A program made the position numbers and the translations under genes. A DNA stretch of 64,000 bases from CAWCTD01 sp963798455 (lineage in GTDB: Bacteria > Acidobacteriota > Terriglobia > Bryobacterales > Bryobacteraceae), in assembly GCA_963798455.1 (NCBI GenBank), contig CAWCTD010000003.1:2976001-3040000 (forward strand), given 5' to 3'. Each line of letters starts with the position of its first letter. Within the stretch, counting starts at the first letter, position 1. Below the pieces are notes generated by a model that worked only from the letters and a program-made list of their open reading frames with translations, did not search any database and was not told the DNA's origin. Below, one piece after another: positions 46,105-55,380 of this stretch.

Positions 46105-46752
46105 GTGACGCGATGGGTGGTGTCTCTGTGCCTGGCTCTGCCGGCGCTCGGGGCCGGGGTGGACACGCCTGCTCTGCTCCAGGCGGTCCAGGACCGCTAT
46201 AACCGTGCGCGCACCGTGGAAGTCCTTTTCCAGCAGACATATAGCATGAGAGGGCGGGTCTCCCGGACCGAAGGCGGAGAACTCTTCCTGCGCAAGCCGG
46301 GACGCATGCGCTGGCAGTACGATTCACCCCAAGGCAAGCTCTTCATCTCCGACGGCAAGCAGGTCTACCTTTACACCCCCGCCTCCAACCAGGTTCAGAA
46401 GATGAAGGTCCGCGAGAGCGACGACATGCGCACCCCGCTGGCATTCCTGCTGGGCGAGTTGGATTTCTGGAGGGATTTCCGGCAATTCGTCTCCCGCCCC
46501 GAGAACTCCGACGTTCGCATCACGGCCGAGCCGAAGTCCGACCAAGCCCCCTATACGGAGGTCGAGTTCGTGGTTACGCCGTCGCACGAAATCCGCTACC
46601 TGCGCATCACCGGGCAGGATCAGTCGGTCATGGAGTTCCGGTTCTCGAACGAGAAGCTCAACCCGGCGCTGGCCGAGAGCTTGTTCCGGTTCGTGCCTCC
46701 CCCCGGCGCCGAGGTCGTCGAGGGGGTCTCCGAGGAGGCAGGAGGCCCATAG
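46105..46752 (+). CDS. lolA: Outer-membrane lipoprotein carrier protein LolA
   Basis: A 215-residue periplasmic chaperone carrying lipoproteins from the inner to the outer membrane. The signal peptide is RWVVSLCLALPALGAG, from GTG 46105. The mature part has VLFQQTYSMRGRVSRTEGGE, FLRKPGRMRWQYDSPQGKLF and DGKQVYLYTPASNQV, the core LolA pattern. An upstream GTG at 46078 is also in frame. It is followed 3 bases later by the pilus gene pilC. Confidence 0.88.
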   Translation: MTRWVVSLCLALPALGAGVDTPALLQAVQDRYNRARTVEVLFQQTYSMRGRVSRTEGGELFLRKPGRMRWQYDSPQGKLFISDGKQVYLYTPASNQVQKMKVRESDDMRTPLAFLLGELDFWRDFRQFVSRPENSDVRITAEPKSDQAPYTEVEFVVTPSHEIRYLRITGQDQSVMEFRFSNEKLNPALAESLFRFVPPPGAEVVEGVSEEAGGP

Positions 46753-46755
46753 CCG

Positions 46756-47967
46756 ATGCCCGAATTCTTACTCAAATACGCGGACGCGCGCGGGGAGATC
46801 CACCAGCAGGCGGCCGAAGCGGTTTCGGAACAGGAGGTTCGCAACCGGTTCACCGAGCAGGGATACCTGGTCTACTCGGTCCGGCCGCGCGAAGGGTTCA
46901 TGCCCGTGGCGGGCGCCGGCTTCGGGCGCCGCAAGAAGCTCAACCTGGGGAAGTTCCTCATCTTCAACCAGCAATTTGTCACGCTCGTTCGCGCCGGCCT
47001 GCCCATCTTGAAAGCGCTCGACCTGCTGGCCGAACGGCTGACCGATGCCAAGCTGGGGGGCTATGTCCGTAACGTGCGGGACGGGTCAAGAACGGGGCGC
47101 TGCTCTCCGAGGCGTTCCGCCGCCAGGGCGTCTTCCCGCCTATCTACGTCACGTCGGTTCTGGCGGGTGAGAAGAGCGGCAGCCTGGCCGAGGTCCTCGA
47201 CCGCTACATCTCCTACCAGAAGCTGTCGCTGTCGGTAAGAAAGAAGCTGCTGGTGTCGATGCTTTATCCCAGTGTGCTCCTGGTTTTGGTACTGTGCCTG
47301 GTGGTCTTCCTGGTGACCTACGTTGTCCCGAGCTTCGCCCAGCTTTACAGCACGATGTCAGCGACTCTGCCGGCGCTCACGCGCTACCTGATCGCCATCG
47401 GCACGACCGCGAAAAGTTACGTGCTGGCCTTTGCCGCGGCGCTGGTCGGCGCTATCGTGCTATTTCGGTTCTGGGCGCGGAGCGAATCCGCCCAGGAGAA
47501 ACTGGACCGGCTGAAGCTGCACGCTCCCGTCCTGGGGCGCATCTGGATCATGTACCAGGTCGGGCAGTTCGCGCGGGTGCTGAGCACGCTGCTGGTGGGC
47601 GGCATTCCCCTGGTGCAGGCGCTGGAGACGGCGTCGGAATCGATGAGCAGCAGCCTGATCCGGAAATCGCTGGACAAAGCGAAGAAAATGGTAAGAGAGG
47701 GGCAGCCGCTTTCGGTCTCGATCAGCTCCACGGGCGTGTTTCCCGGCCTCGCCGTCGACATGATCGAGGTGGGTGAATCGACCGGCGCTCTGCCCTCCAT
47801 GCTCATCGAGCGTGGCCGAGTTTTACGAAGAGGACGTGAGCATTCGCATGACCGCGGTGCTGTCGCTCATCGAGCCGGCGATCATGATGTTAATGGGATT
47901 GTTTGTGGCTTTTGTCTTGGTGGCTCTGTATCTGCCGATCTTCTCACTGGCGGATAGTCTGAGGTAG
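46756..47967 (+). CDS. pilC: Type IV pilus inner-membrane platform protein PilC (frame interrupted)
   Basis: PilC/GspF is the membrane platform turned by the pilus ATPases. The N-terminal part (MPEFLLKYADARGEIHQ ... FNQQFVTLVRAGLPILKALDLLAERL) and the second repeat (QFARVLSTLLVGGIPLVQALETA ... DMIEVGESTGALPSML) are both present, as are the three membrane helices. One base appears missing near 47090 and one extra near 47810. The two shifts compensate and give about 404 residues, the normal family length. Confidence 0.9.
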
Positions 47968-47970
47968 CCG

Positions 47971-49595
47971 ATGGCGACCGATCGAGCTCGACCGCAAGAC
48001 CCGCAGCAGGAGGCCGAGCAGGCCAAGACGCTCGCGGCGCGCTACCGCTGCGAGTTCGTGGACCTGGCGAGCGCGCGCATCGACCACGAGCTGTTCCGCT
48101 CCATCCCGGTCGATCTGATGTTCCGCTACAACTTCGTCCCCATGCACGCCGAAAACGGCACGCTGGAGATCGCGCTGGCCGACCCGCGCAATCTCAACCT
48201 CATCGACGAGCTGGCCATCCTGCTGAACAAGAAGCTGCGGGTCAAGGTGGCGACGCTGTCGCAGATCTCGGACCTGCTCAAGAAGACCGAGCAGTCGCAG
48301 CGCGTGCTGGAGGAGGTCACCGAAGGCTTCGCGCTGGACGTGGTGGCCGACGAGGAGAACCAGGACGAGACGCTCTCGATCGACCGGCTGACGGCCGGCG
48401 ACAGCGATATCGCGCCGGTCATCAAGCTGGTGGATACCACGATCTTCAACGCACTGGAGCGGCGCGCTAGCGACATCCACATCGAGACGCGCGACCAGGA
48501 AGTGGCCATCAAGTACCGCATCGACGGCGTGCTGCACTACGCCATGCCGCCCATCGCCAAGGACTGGCACTCGACGATCATCTCGCGCATCAAGGTCATG
48601 AGCGAGCTGGATATCGCCGAGCGCCGCGTCCCGCAGGACGGCCGCTTCCGGGTGCGCTACAAGACCCGGCTCATCGACTTCCGCGTGTCGATCATGCCGA
48701 CCATCTACGGCGAGGACGCCGTGCTGCGCGTTCTGGACAAGGAGTCGATGAGCGAGAAGTTCGCCAAGCTCAGTCTGGACGTGGTGGGCTTCTCGGAATC
48801 CGAGCTGGCGAAGTTCCGCCGCTACATCAAGGAGCCCTACGGCATGGTGCTGGTGACGGGGCCGACCGGCTCGGGCAAGACCACCACGCTCTATGCGGCG
48901 CTGAGCGAGATCAAGAACGACGAGGACAAGATCATCACCGTGGAAGACCCGGTGGAGTACCAGATCAAGGGGATCACCCAGATCCCGGTCAACGAGAAGA
49001 AGGGGCTGACCTTCGCCCGCGGACTGCGTTCCATCCTGCGGCACGACCCGGACAAGATCATGGTGGGCGAGATTCGCGACCAGGAGACCGCGCAGATCGC
49101 CATCAACGCGGCGCTTCGACCGGGCACCTGGTCTTCACCACCGTACACGCCAACAACGTGCTGGACGTGCTGGGGCGGTTTCTGAACATGGGCGTGGAGC
49201 CTTACAACTTCGTCTCGGCGCTCAACTGCATCCTGGCGCAGCGGCTGGTCCGGGTCATCTGCACGCACTGCAAGCGCCCCGTAGTGTATCCCGAGGCGTA
49301 CCTGGTGGAGAGCGGCCTTGGCCCTGCCGAGTGGCGCGACGTCACCTTCTATGAGGGAGCCGGCTGCTTCGAGTGCGGCGGCACCGGCTTCCGCGGCCGC
49401 ACCGCGATCTGCGAGGTGCTCGACCTGACCGAGCGCATCCGCGAGATGATCCTGGACAAGCGGCCCACGTCGGAGATCAAGCGGGTGGCGAGGGAGGAAG
49501 GGATGGTCTTCCTGAGGGAATCGGGTCTGGAAAAGGTGCGCAAGGGAGTGACCACCCTGAAGGAACTGAACAAGGTCACATTTATCGAAGGGTAA
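47971..49595 (+). CDS. pilB: Type IV pilus assembly ATPase PilB (frame interrupted)
   Basis: The extension ATPase, about 541 residues after correction. It has the N-terminal MshEN/N1-like domain, then RRASDIHIE, the Walker A GPTGSGKTTTLYAAL near residue 295, the Asp box ITVEDPVEYQI and Walker B IMVGEIRDQETA. A single base seems missing near 49120 where ALRTGHLVFTTVHANN should read. The zinc tetracysteine motif CTHCK ... CFECGGTGFRGR follows. It lies between pilC and pilM. Confidence 0.92.
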
Positions 49596-49605
49596 GCGCA
49601 AGGAC

Positions 49606-50507
49606 ATGTCCCTACTGACATCGCTGGCAGGGCTCCTCAAGGATCCGCCCCCGGCCTATGCCTTCGAGGTGTCGGAGGCGGGCATCGCGGTCGCGGAACT
49701 CGCCCGGCCGCCGAGGATGTCCTTCGCTGCAACTGGAGCCGGAGGTGATCTCCGTCTCTCCATTGCGGGACAACGTGTTGCGCCCCGAGGCGGTGCTGAA
49801 CCAGGTCCGCGCCGCGGCGCAGGGCGACGGCAGCCGCAAGCGGCGCCGCGCGGCGCTGATCCTGCCGGACTACGCGGTGCGTGTCACGGTGCTGGACTTC
49901 GACAGCTTCCCTTCGGACGGCCGGGAGCAGGCCTCGCTGGTCCGCTTCCGGATGAAGCGCACGGTGCCTTTCGACGTGGACGCGGCGGCGTTGAGCTTTC
50001 ACGCGCAGCCGGACCGGGCCAACGGGAAGCGAGTGGACGTGGCGGCGGCGGTGGCGCCGCTGGAAATCGTGGCGCGCTACGAGACTCCCTTTCGGCTGGC
50101 GGGTTTCCATCCGGGGTGGGTGACGACCTCGACCCTGGCTGCGTTGGAATTGGTCCCGCAGACCGGCTTGAACGTGCTGGCCAAGCGGACCGGCCGGATC
50201 TTGAGCCTGGCGGTGCTGGACCACGGGGCTCTGAAACTGGTCCGCTCGATCGAGATGACTGATTTCATCGGCGGAAGAGATCCTGGGTCACCTCTTCCCG
50301 ACGTTCGCGTATGTCGAAGACCAACTCTCCGGCCAGCCCGGACGCTGCTGCTGGTGTGCGGGTTCGGGACGGCCGCGGAAGGGGCGCGAGACTGGCTCGC
50401 GTCTGAATTGGGCGTCCGCAGCCGAGCCGCTGACTTCTCGTCTCGGACAGCCGGGAGAGTTCAATGCCGGCCTGCTGGGATACCTGGAGGCTCTCAAGGA
50501 AGCGTAA
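49606..50507 (+). CDS. pilM: Pilus assembly protein PilM-like (several frameshifts)
   Basis: An actin-fold protein that tethers PilN inside the cell. The start is MSLLTSLAGLLKDPPPAYAF, then the reading moves near 49722 to the frame carrying ALILPDYAVRVTVLDFDSFP, FRMKRTVPFDVDAAALSFH and AKRTGRILSLAVLDHGALKL. Two or more further shifts between 50260 and 50460 are needed to reach GEFNAGLLGYLEALKEA and the TAA at 50505. No single frame covers it. Position before pilN supports the name. Confidence 0.75.
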
Positions 50508-50512
50508 AATCA

Positions 50513-51083
50513 TGCGGATTCCGGTCAATCTGGCGAGCGAACCGTTCCGGCGCGACCGGCCGATGGTGGCGGCCTCGATCGCCGTGGGACTGGTGCTGGC
50601 CGGCCTGCTGGTCGATGCTCGTCTCGCTGGCGATTCTGGAACGGGGCGCGGCGGCCCAGACGCGGCAGGACATCGCCCGGCTGGAAAAGCAGATACAGCA
50701 GATGGACTCGGGAGCAGGTCGCAGAGGGAAGCCGACCCTGCGCCGTCCCGAGAACGCCGAGGTCCTCGACCGAGGTGCTCTTCATCAACTCGCTGCTCTA
50801 TCGCAAGGGCATCAGTTGGACCAAGATCTTCTCGGACCTCGAGGGCGTGATGCCTTACAACGTGCGGCTGATTTCCATTCGCCCCCAGGTGAACGCGCAC
50901 AACGAGGTGCTTCTCGACATGGTGGTGGGCGCGCAGACGCAGTTGCCGGTCATCGAGATGCTGAAACGCATGGAGGGCTCGCCGCTGTTCGGCTCGACGG
51001 AGGTACACAACTGGCTGCCGCCGAGCCAGACCGAGCCGCTGTACCGCTACCGGGTGACGGTGGACTACGGGAGGAAACCGTGA
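50513..51083 (+). CDS. pilN: Pilus assembly protein PilN (several frameshifts)
   Basis: It starts MRIPVNLASEPFRRDRPM, with the typical PilN opening (NLA.EPFR), followed by a membrane helix split by a shift near 50610 (SMLVSLAILERGAAAQTRQD). A LRRPENAEVLDR segment lies in another frame. The C-terminal half FINSLLYRKGISWTKIFSDL then VMPYNVRLISIRP is intact. At least three single-base changes are needed. PilN forms a bitopic dimer with PilO in the periplasm. Confidence 0.75.
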
Positions 51084-51093
51084 GGATGGGCGC

Positions 51094-51711
51094 ATGACGA
51101 TCGGCGAAGACGAGTCTCGGGGGCCTCGCCGCGCCGCCTCTGGGAGCGGCTGGCGAAAGACCCTCGCTTCACGGCGCGCGTCGTCCTGGGCGTGTTGCTG
51201 GCGGCCAACCTGGTGGCGGCCGCGGCGGTGTTCCAGCCCCTGGGGCGGATCGCCGGAGCAACTCCAGCGGCAACTGGCGCGGCGTCCGTCAAGAAACGCG
51301 TCAGCGCGAAGTAACGGTCGAGCGCCTGCGCACCCTGGTCGCGACGGTCGAGAAGACGCGCGCCGACGCCGACCAGTTCTGGCAGACAGTATTTCCTGGA
51401 CCGGCAGGTCGCGTATTCCACGGTGCTGGCGGAGCTGAACGCCCTGGCGGAGAAATCCGGGGTCAAGCCGAGGGACCATTCCTTCGACGAGGAGCCGATC
51501 GAGGGCAGCGACACGCTGTCGATGATGAGCGATCACCGGAAACTACGAGGGCACCTACGCCGACCTGGTGGAGTTCGTGAACGCCATCGACCGCTCGCCG
51601 CGCTTCCTTACCATCGAGAGACTGCAAGCAGCGCCGCTACAGTCGCAGGGCGCCCTGAGCATCAGCATGAGGATCAACGTCTTCGTCCGGGGGGAGGCGC
51701 AGCCGCAATGA
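51094..51711 (+). CDS. pilO: Pilus assembly protein PilO-like (several frameshifts)
   Basis: Pieces in different frames give RLWERLAKDPRFTARVVLGV and LLAANLVAAAAVFQPLG (the membrane helix), GGSPEQLQRQLA, then VLAELNALAEKSGVKPRDHS and finally RFLTIERLQAAPLQSQGALS ending in the TGA at 51709. This is the normal PilO layout of helix, coiled coil and ferredoxin-like domain. Three or more single-base corrections are needed. Its end overlaps the next start (ATGA). Confidence 0.7.
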
Positions 51712-52395
51712 ACCTGGGAGCGGAACCGAAGAGACTGGCGATCCTGGGCGGGCTGGTCCTGGTGGCGGGCTACATGATCTACAGCAACGTCTTTAGCCAG
51801 CCGGTGCCGCAGTCGGCTCCCGCGACGCCCCAAACGCAAGTCCCCGCTCGGACGGCCGCGGCCGCCGAAGCCGGCGGGCCCGTGCCGCGCGCCGAGGCGC
51901 CTGCCGCGGCACAGTCCGCCCTTCAGGAGTTCCGGCCGTCGCTCAAGCCCAAAAGGGGCGCCGAGCTGGGCGATCTCAGTTCGATCGACCCGACCCTGCG
52001 GCTGGATCTGCTGGCGAAGCTGCGAGGAGGTCAGAGTGCAGGGGGGCGCCCGCAGCCTGTTTGAGTTCTCCGCCGCGCCGCTACCCGCGACGCCCGAGGC
52101 CAAGGTCATCCCGAAGGCGAAGATTCAGACCGTCCCGCTGCCTCCTCCTCCGGCCGAGCCGGAGCGTAAGCCGGCTCCGCCGCCCATTCCGCTAAAGTTC
52201 TACGGCTACAGCACGGCTTTCCGGCAGGGAAACCGGCGCGCCTTCTTCCTGGATGGCGACCAGATTGTGGTGGCCTCCGAGGGCGACGTGCTGAAGAAAC
52301 GCTATCGAGTGGTGAAGATCGGCGTAAACTCGGTAGTAATGGAGGACCTGGAGTTCAAAGCGGAGCAGACGCTGCCGCTGGAGCCTCAGGCGTGA
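51708..52395 (+). CDS. PilP-like pilus protein (one frameshift)
   Basis: The first part is MNLGAEPKRLAILGGLVLVAGYM with one membrane helix, then a Pro/Ala-rich stretch. Near 52030 the frame changes to one carrying SLFEFSAAPLPATPEAK, a long proline linker, and the beta domain KFYGYSTAFRQGNRRAFFLDGD followed by IVVASEGDVLKKRYRVVKIG, which resembles the PilP/GspC homology domain. It lies directly after pilO. PilP would connect the PilMNO platform to the secretin; no pilQ is in the window. Confidence 0.65.
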
Positions 52396-53606
52396 GGATG
52401 CCGACCCGGAGGACACGACGGCAGGAGGCCGGCTTCGCGATGCTGGTGGTGTTCCTGCTGGCGGCCTTCGTTGCGATCTCCCTGTACATGGAGTTGCCCA
52501 GGGTGGTGTTCGAGTCGCAGCGAAACCGCGAGCAGACGCTCATCGACCGCGGAGAGCAGTACCAGCGCGCCATCCAGCTCTACTACCGCGCCTTCCAGCG
52601 GTACCCGCCGAATTTGGACGCGCTCGATAACACCAACGACCGGCGCTTCCTGCGGCATCGCTACAAGGACCCCATGACCGACAAGGACGAATGGCGCCTG
52701 ATTCACGCCGTCGGCCCTGGGGTGTTCCCTGATTCGCTGGTGAACAAGCCCCCGGGACAGAAGGGTCAACCCGACAGCGAGACGGCAGCGGCGGCCTCCG
52801 GGGAGGCTGCCGCCCCGATGTGGATGCAGCGGCGGCCCAGCGACGTCACATTGCCTTCTGCCGCAAACCAGGCCGACGCGATGGAGCCGAGCATGGACAA
52901 TGCTCTCGTGCCGGGCACGGCGCAGGTGGAGCCGCCTCCCGGTGAGCAGGGAGTTGCGCCGGCGGGCCAGCAGCAGCCGGCCGGGTTTCCTCCACTCGCT
53001 CCGGGCCAGATCTACCCGGTGCAGATGGGAGGGGTGCCTGGCCAGCAGCCCGGCGTTCCCGCGGGGCTGACGATTCAGCCGGCCTTTCCCGGCGGCCCGC
53101 CAGGGCAGGGGACGCCCGCCCAGCCCGTAACCAGCGCGACTCAGCAATTTCCCATGCAAGGGCAGGCGGCGGCCGGCAGCAATCCCGCGCTCGACATCAT
53201 CCGCACCATGCTGACCACACCGAATCCCCGCGGCTTGTCGGGGGTCCCCACGGCGAGCGGCAGCCAGCCAGGGGGAACTCCCATGCTCGCGGGCGTGGCT
53301 AGTGAGCTCGACGCGGACAGCATCAAGGTTTACAACGACCGGACTAAGTACAACGAGTGGGAATTCCTGTACGATCCGCGCCAGGACCGGACTGCCGTGG
53401 CCGCGGCGCAGCCCGTGGGCCAGACGCCAGTTGGCGTCGTGCCGGCAGGCGTCGCGCCGGGCGGCCAGATCCCGGGTCCCCAGCCGATTGGACCGAGAGG
53501 TCCCGGCCAGGGAGGTCCGTTCGGACCTCCGGGCGGATTCCCGCCGATGCGCCCCGGCAGGATGCCATTCCCGCCAGTGCCAACAGTGCCGGGCCAGACG
53601 CAGTAG
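52392..53606 (+). CDS. Pseudopilin-like membrane protein with long Pro/Gln/Gly-rich tail
   Basis: A 404-residue protein. The N-terminus RRQEAGFAMLVVFLLAAFVAISLYMELPR resembles a prepilin-type helix with a G-F-x-M-L start, but the cleavage Gly is preceded by Ala rather than a clean KG/RG site. Residues 35-115 contain a conserved block (RGEQYQRAIQLYYRAFQRYPPNLDAL). After that come about 270 residues of Pro/Gly/Gln-rich low complexity and a short structured part (KYNEWEFLYDPRQD). It ends the pilus block and overlaps the preceding gene by 4 bases. Its role is presumably in the pilus or secretion machine. Confidence 0.7.
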   Translation: MRMPTRRTRRQEAGFAMLVVFLLAAFVAISLYMELPRVVFESQRNREQTLIDRGEQYQRAIQLYYRAFQRYPPNLDALDNTNDRRFLRHRYKDPMTDKDEWRLIHAVGPGVFPDSLVNKPPGQKGQPDSETAAAASGEAAAPMWMQRRPSDVTLPSAANQADAMEPSMDNALVPGTAQVEPPPGEQGVAPAGQQQPAGFPPLAPGQIYPVQMGGVPGQQPGVPAGLTIQPAFPGGPPGQGTPAQPVTSATQQFPMQGQAAAGSNPALDIIRTMLTTPNPRGLSGVPTASGSQPGGTPMLAGVASELDADSIKVYNDRTKYNEWEFLYDPRQDRTAVAAAQPVGQTPVGVVPAGVAPGGQIPGPQPIGPRGPGQGGPFGPPGGFPPMRPGRMPFPPVPTVPGQTQ

Positions 53607-53657
53607 TTGAAGCCCGGCAAAGCTGGTTCGCGCATTACTATGAGAGAAGGATTCCGC

Positions 53658-55370
53658 ATGGGGCGAACTTGCATGGCGCTAATTTGTCTGGCGGTGGCCT
53701 CCTGGGGCCAGGTCCGGCAAGCAGGCCAAGGCGCCGTGGCAGGGCAGCAGGCGGCCATCGACCCGAAGAAACTCTGCAGGATCGAAGGTCGCACCGTGAA
53801 CGCCAGGACCGGTGAGCCGGTGCCGAGAGTAAGCCTCACGCTTGCGGGATCGGGCCAGGGCGTAGGATCGCGGACAGGCAGATCGGACAACGATGGGCAT
53901 TTCCTGGTTGAGAACATCCCGCCTGGCACGTACCGCCTGACAGCCGACAGAGTCGGTTTTCTGCGACAGGGGTACGGCTCGCGGACTCCGGGCCGGTCCG
54001 GCGCTCCCCTGAGCCTCTCTGAGGGACAGTATCTGATGGATTTGGAGTTCCGGCTGACGCCGCAGGGCGTCATCATGGGTCAGGTGATCGATGAGGAGGG
54101 CGATCCCTTGCCGCGGTCGAACGTCATGGCCTACCGCCTCGGCAGCCTCGGCTCAGTGCAGGCCGGGCCCCAGGGAGGGATGCGGGGGGGCGGCGGGCAA
54201 GCCGGACAGGCGTCCGGCGGGTCGGCCACGGCCAACGATATCGGCGAGTACCGCATCGCCGAACTCTCACCAGGACGGTACTTGGTCGTCGCCACCAACC
54301 GTGGCAGGGGAGGCATCTCCACGACGGGCCGGTCTGGCACTGCCGAGCAAGCTCCCGTTCCCACTTATTACCCTTCCTCCGCGGACTCGTCCGCCGCTTT
54401 GCCCATCGACATCGCCGCCGGGCAGGAGGTCGCCGGCATCAACATCACTCTCCGCAGCGGATACCTCTTCCGCATCCAAGGCAAGGTGATGGGAGGAAAC
54501 CCGCAGGATTTTGCCGGCGTAAGGCTCATGCTCATGCCGCGGGCAGCCGCCGCGCTCTTGGGCTACGGCGGCGCCCAGGTGAGGCCGGACGGATCATTCG
54601 AGATGGCTCGTGTCCAGCCCGGCTCTTACTACATCGTCGCCCAGCGAATGGGCAGAGGCAGTGCCGGAGGGGTCGTGGGGAAAACCATGGTGGACGTGAC
54701 CACCTCCGATATCACCGGCTTGCTCGTGCCCTTGACGGAACCTTTGACCGTGTCCGGAACCGTCAAGATCGATGGCCAGCAGAGTTCAGACGTCCAACGC
54801 CTGAGTCTGGCTCTGATCTCGGTGGACGGGATGCCGGTCGGCGCCCCCAGCGGACGCGTCGCCGAGACGGGTTCGTTCAAGATCGCCTCAGTGTTTCCGG
54901 ACAGATACTACCTCAACGTGTACGGTCTTCCTCAGGGTGCATACATCCAGTCCGTGAAACTCGCCAGCCAGGAGGTCATCGACAAAGGCATTGACCTCTC
55001 CAATTTCAGGACCACCGCCACCGTCGATCTGGTTTTGAGTCTGAAAGGGGCTACCCTGGATGGCGCCGTGACAGCGGACGACAAGCCGGCCACGGGCAGC
55101 TATGTGGCGGTCCTCGCCGACCCGCTCCGCGCCGGGCAGCCTTACCTCAACAAGTTCGCCACGGCCGACCAGGACGGCAAGTTCACAATCAGCGGCCTGG
55201 CGCCCGGGGGCTACAAGATCTACGCCTGGGAAGAGTCCCAACCCGAACTGCCTCGCGATCCCGGCTTAGCCGCGCCTTTCGAGCGGAAGGCGGTCAGGAT
55301 CAACCTGGAGGAAGGTGGCGCCGAGCACGTCGAACTGAAAGCGCTGAAGCCCGAGGATGCGCAGCAGTAA
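53658..55370 (+). CDS. Secreted protein with carboxypeptidase-regulatory-like domains
   Basis: About 570 residues. ATG 53658 is preferred because AAGGA lies seven bases upstream and the signal peptide (GRTCMALICLAVASWGQ) begins there. Repeated beta-sandwich units are visible: RIEGRTVNARTGEPVPRVSL ... DGHFLVENIPPGTYRL; GQVIDEEGDPLPRSNV; and AVTADDKPATGSYVAVL ... DGKFTISGLAPGGYKIYAWE. These domains are abundant in acidobacterial exported proteins and usually mediate binding. No catalytic domain was seen. Confidence 0.8.
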   Translation: MGRTCMALICLAVASWGQVRQAGQGAVAGQQAAIDPKKLCRIEGRTVNARTGEPVPRVSLTLAGSGQGVGSRTGRSDNDGHFLVENIPPGTYRLTADRVGFLRQGYGSRTPGRSGAPLSLSEGQYLMDLEFRLTPQGVIMGQVIDEEGDPLPRSNVMAYRLGSLGSVQAGPQGGMRGGGGQAGQASGGSATANDIGEYRIAELSPGRYLVVATNRGRGGISTTGRSGTAEQAPVPTYYPSSADSSAALPIDIAAGQEVAGINITLRSGYLFRIQGKVMGGNPQDFAGVRLMLMPRAAAALLGYGGAQVRPDGSFEMARVQPGSYYIVAQRMGRGSAGGVVGKTMVDVTTSDITGLLVPLTEPLTVSGTVKIDGQQSSDVQRLSLALISVDGMPVGAPSGRVAETGSFKIASVFPDRYYLNVYGLPQGAYIQSVKLASQEVIDKGIDLSNFRTTATVDLVLSLKGATLDGAVTADDKPATGSYVAVLADPLRAGQPYLNKFATADQDGKFTISGLAPGGYKIYAWEESQPELPRDPGLAAPFERKAVRINLEEGGAEHVELKALKPEDAQQ

Positions 55371-55380
55371 GGCCGCACCC

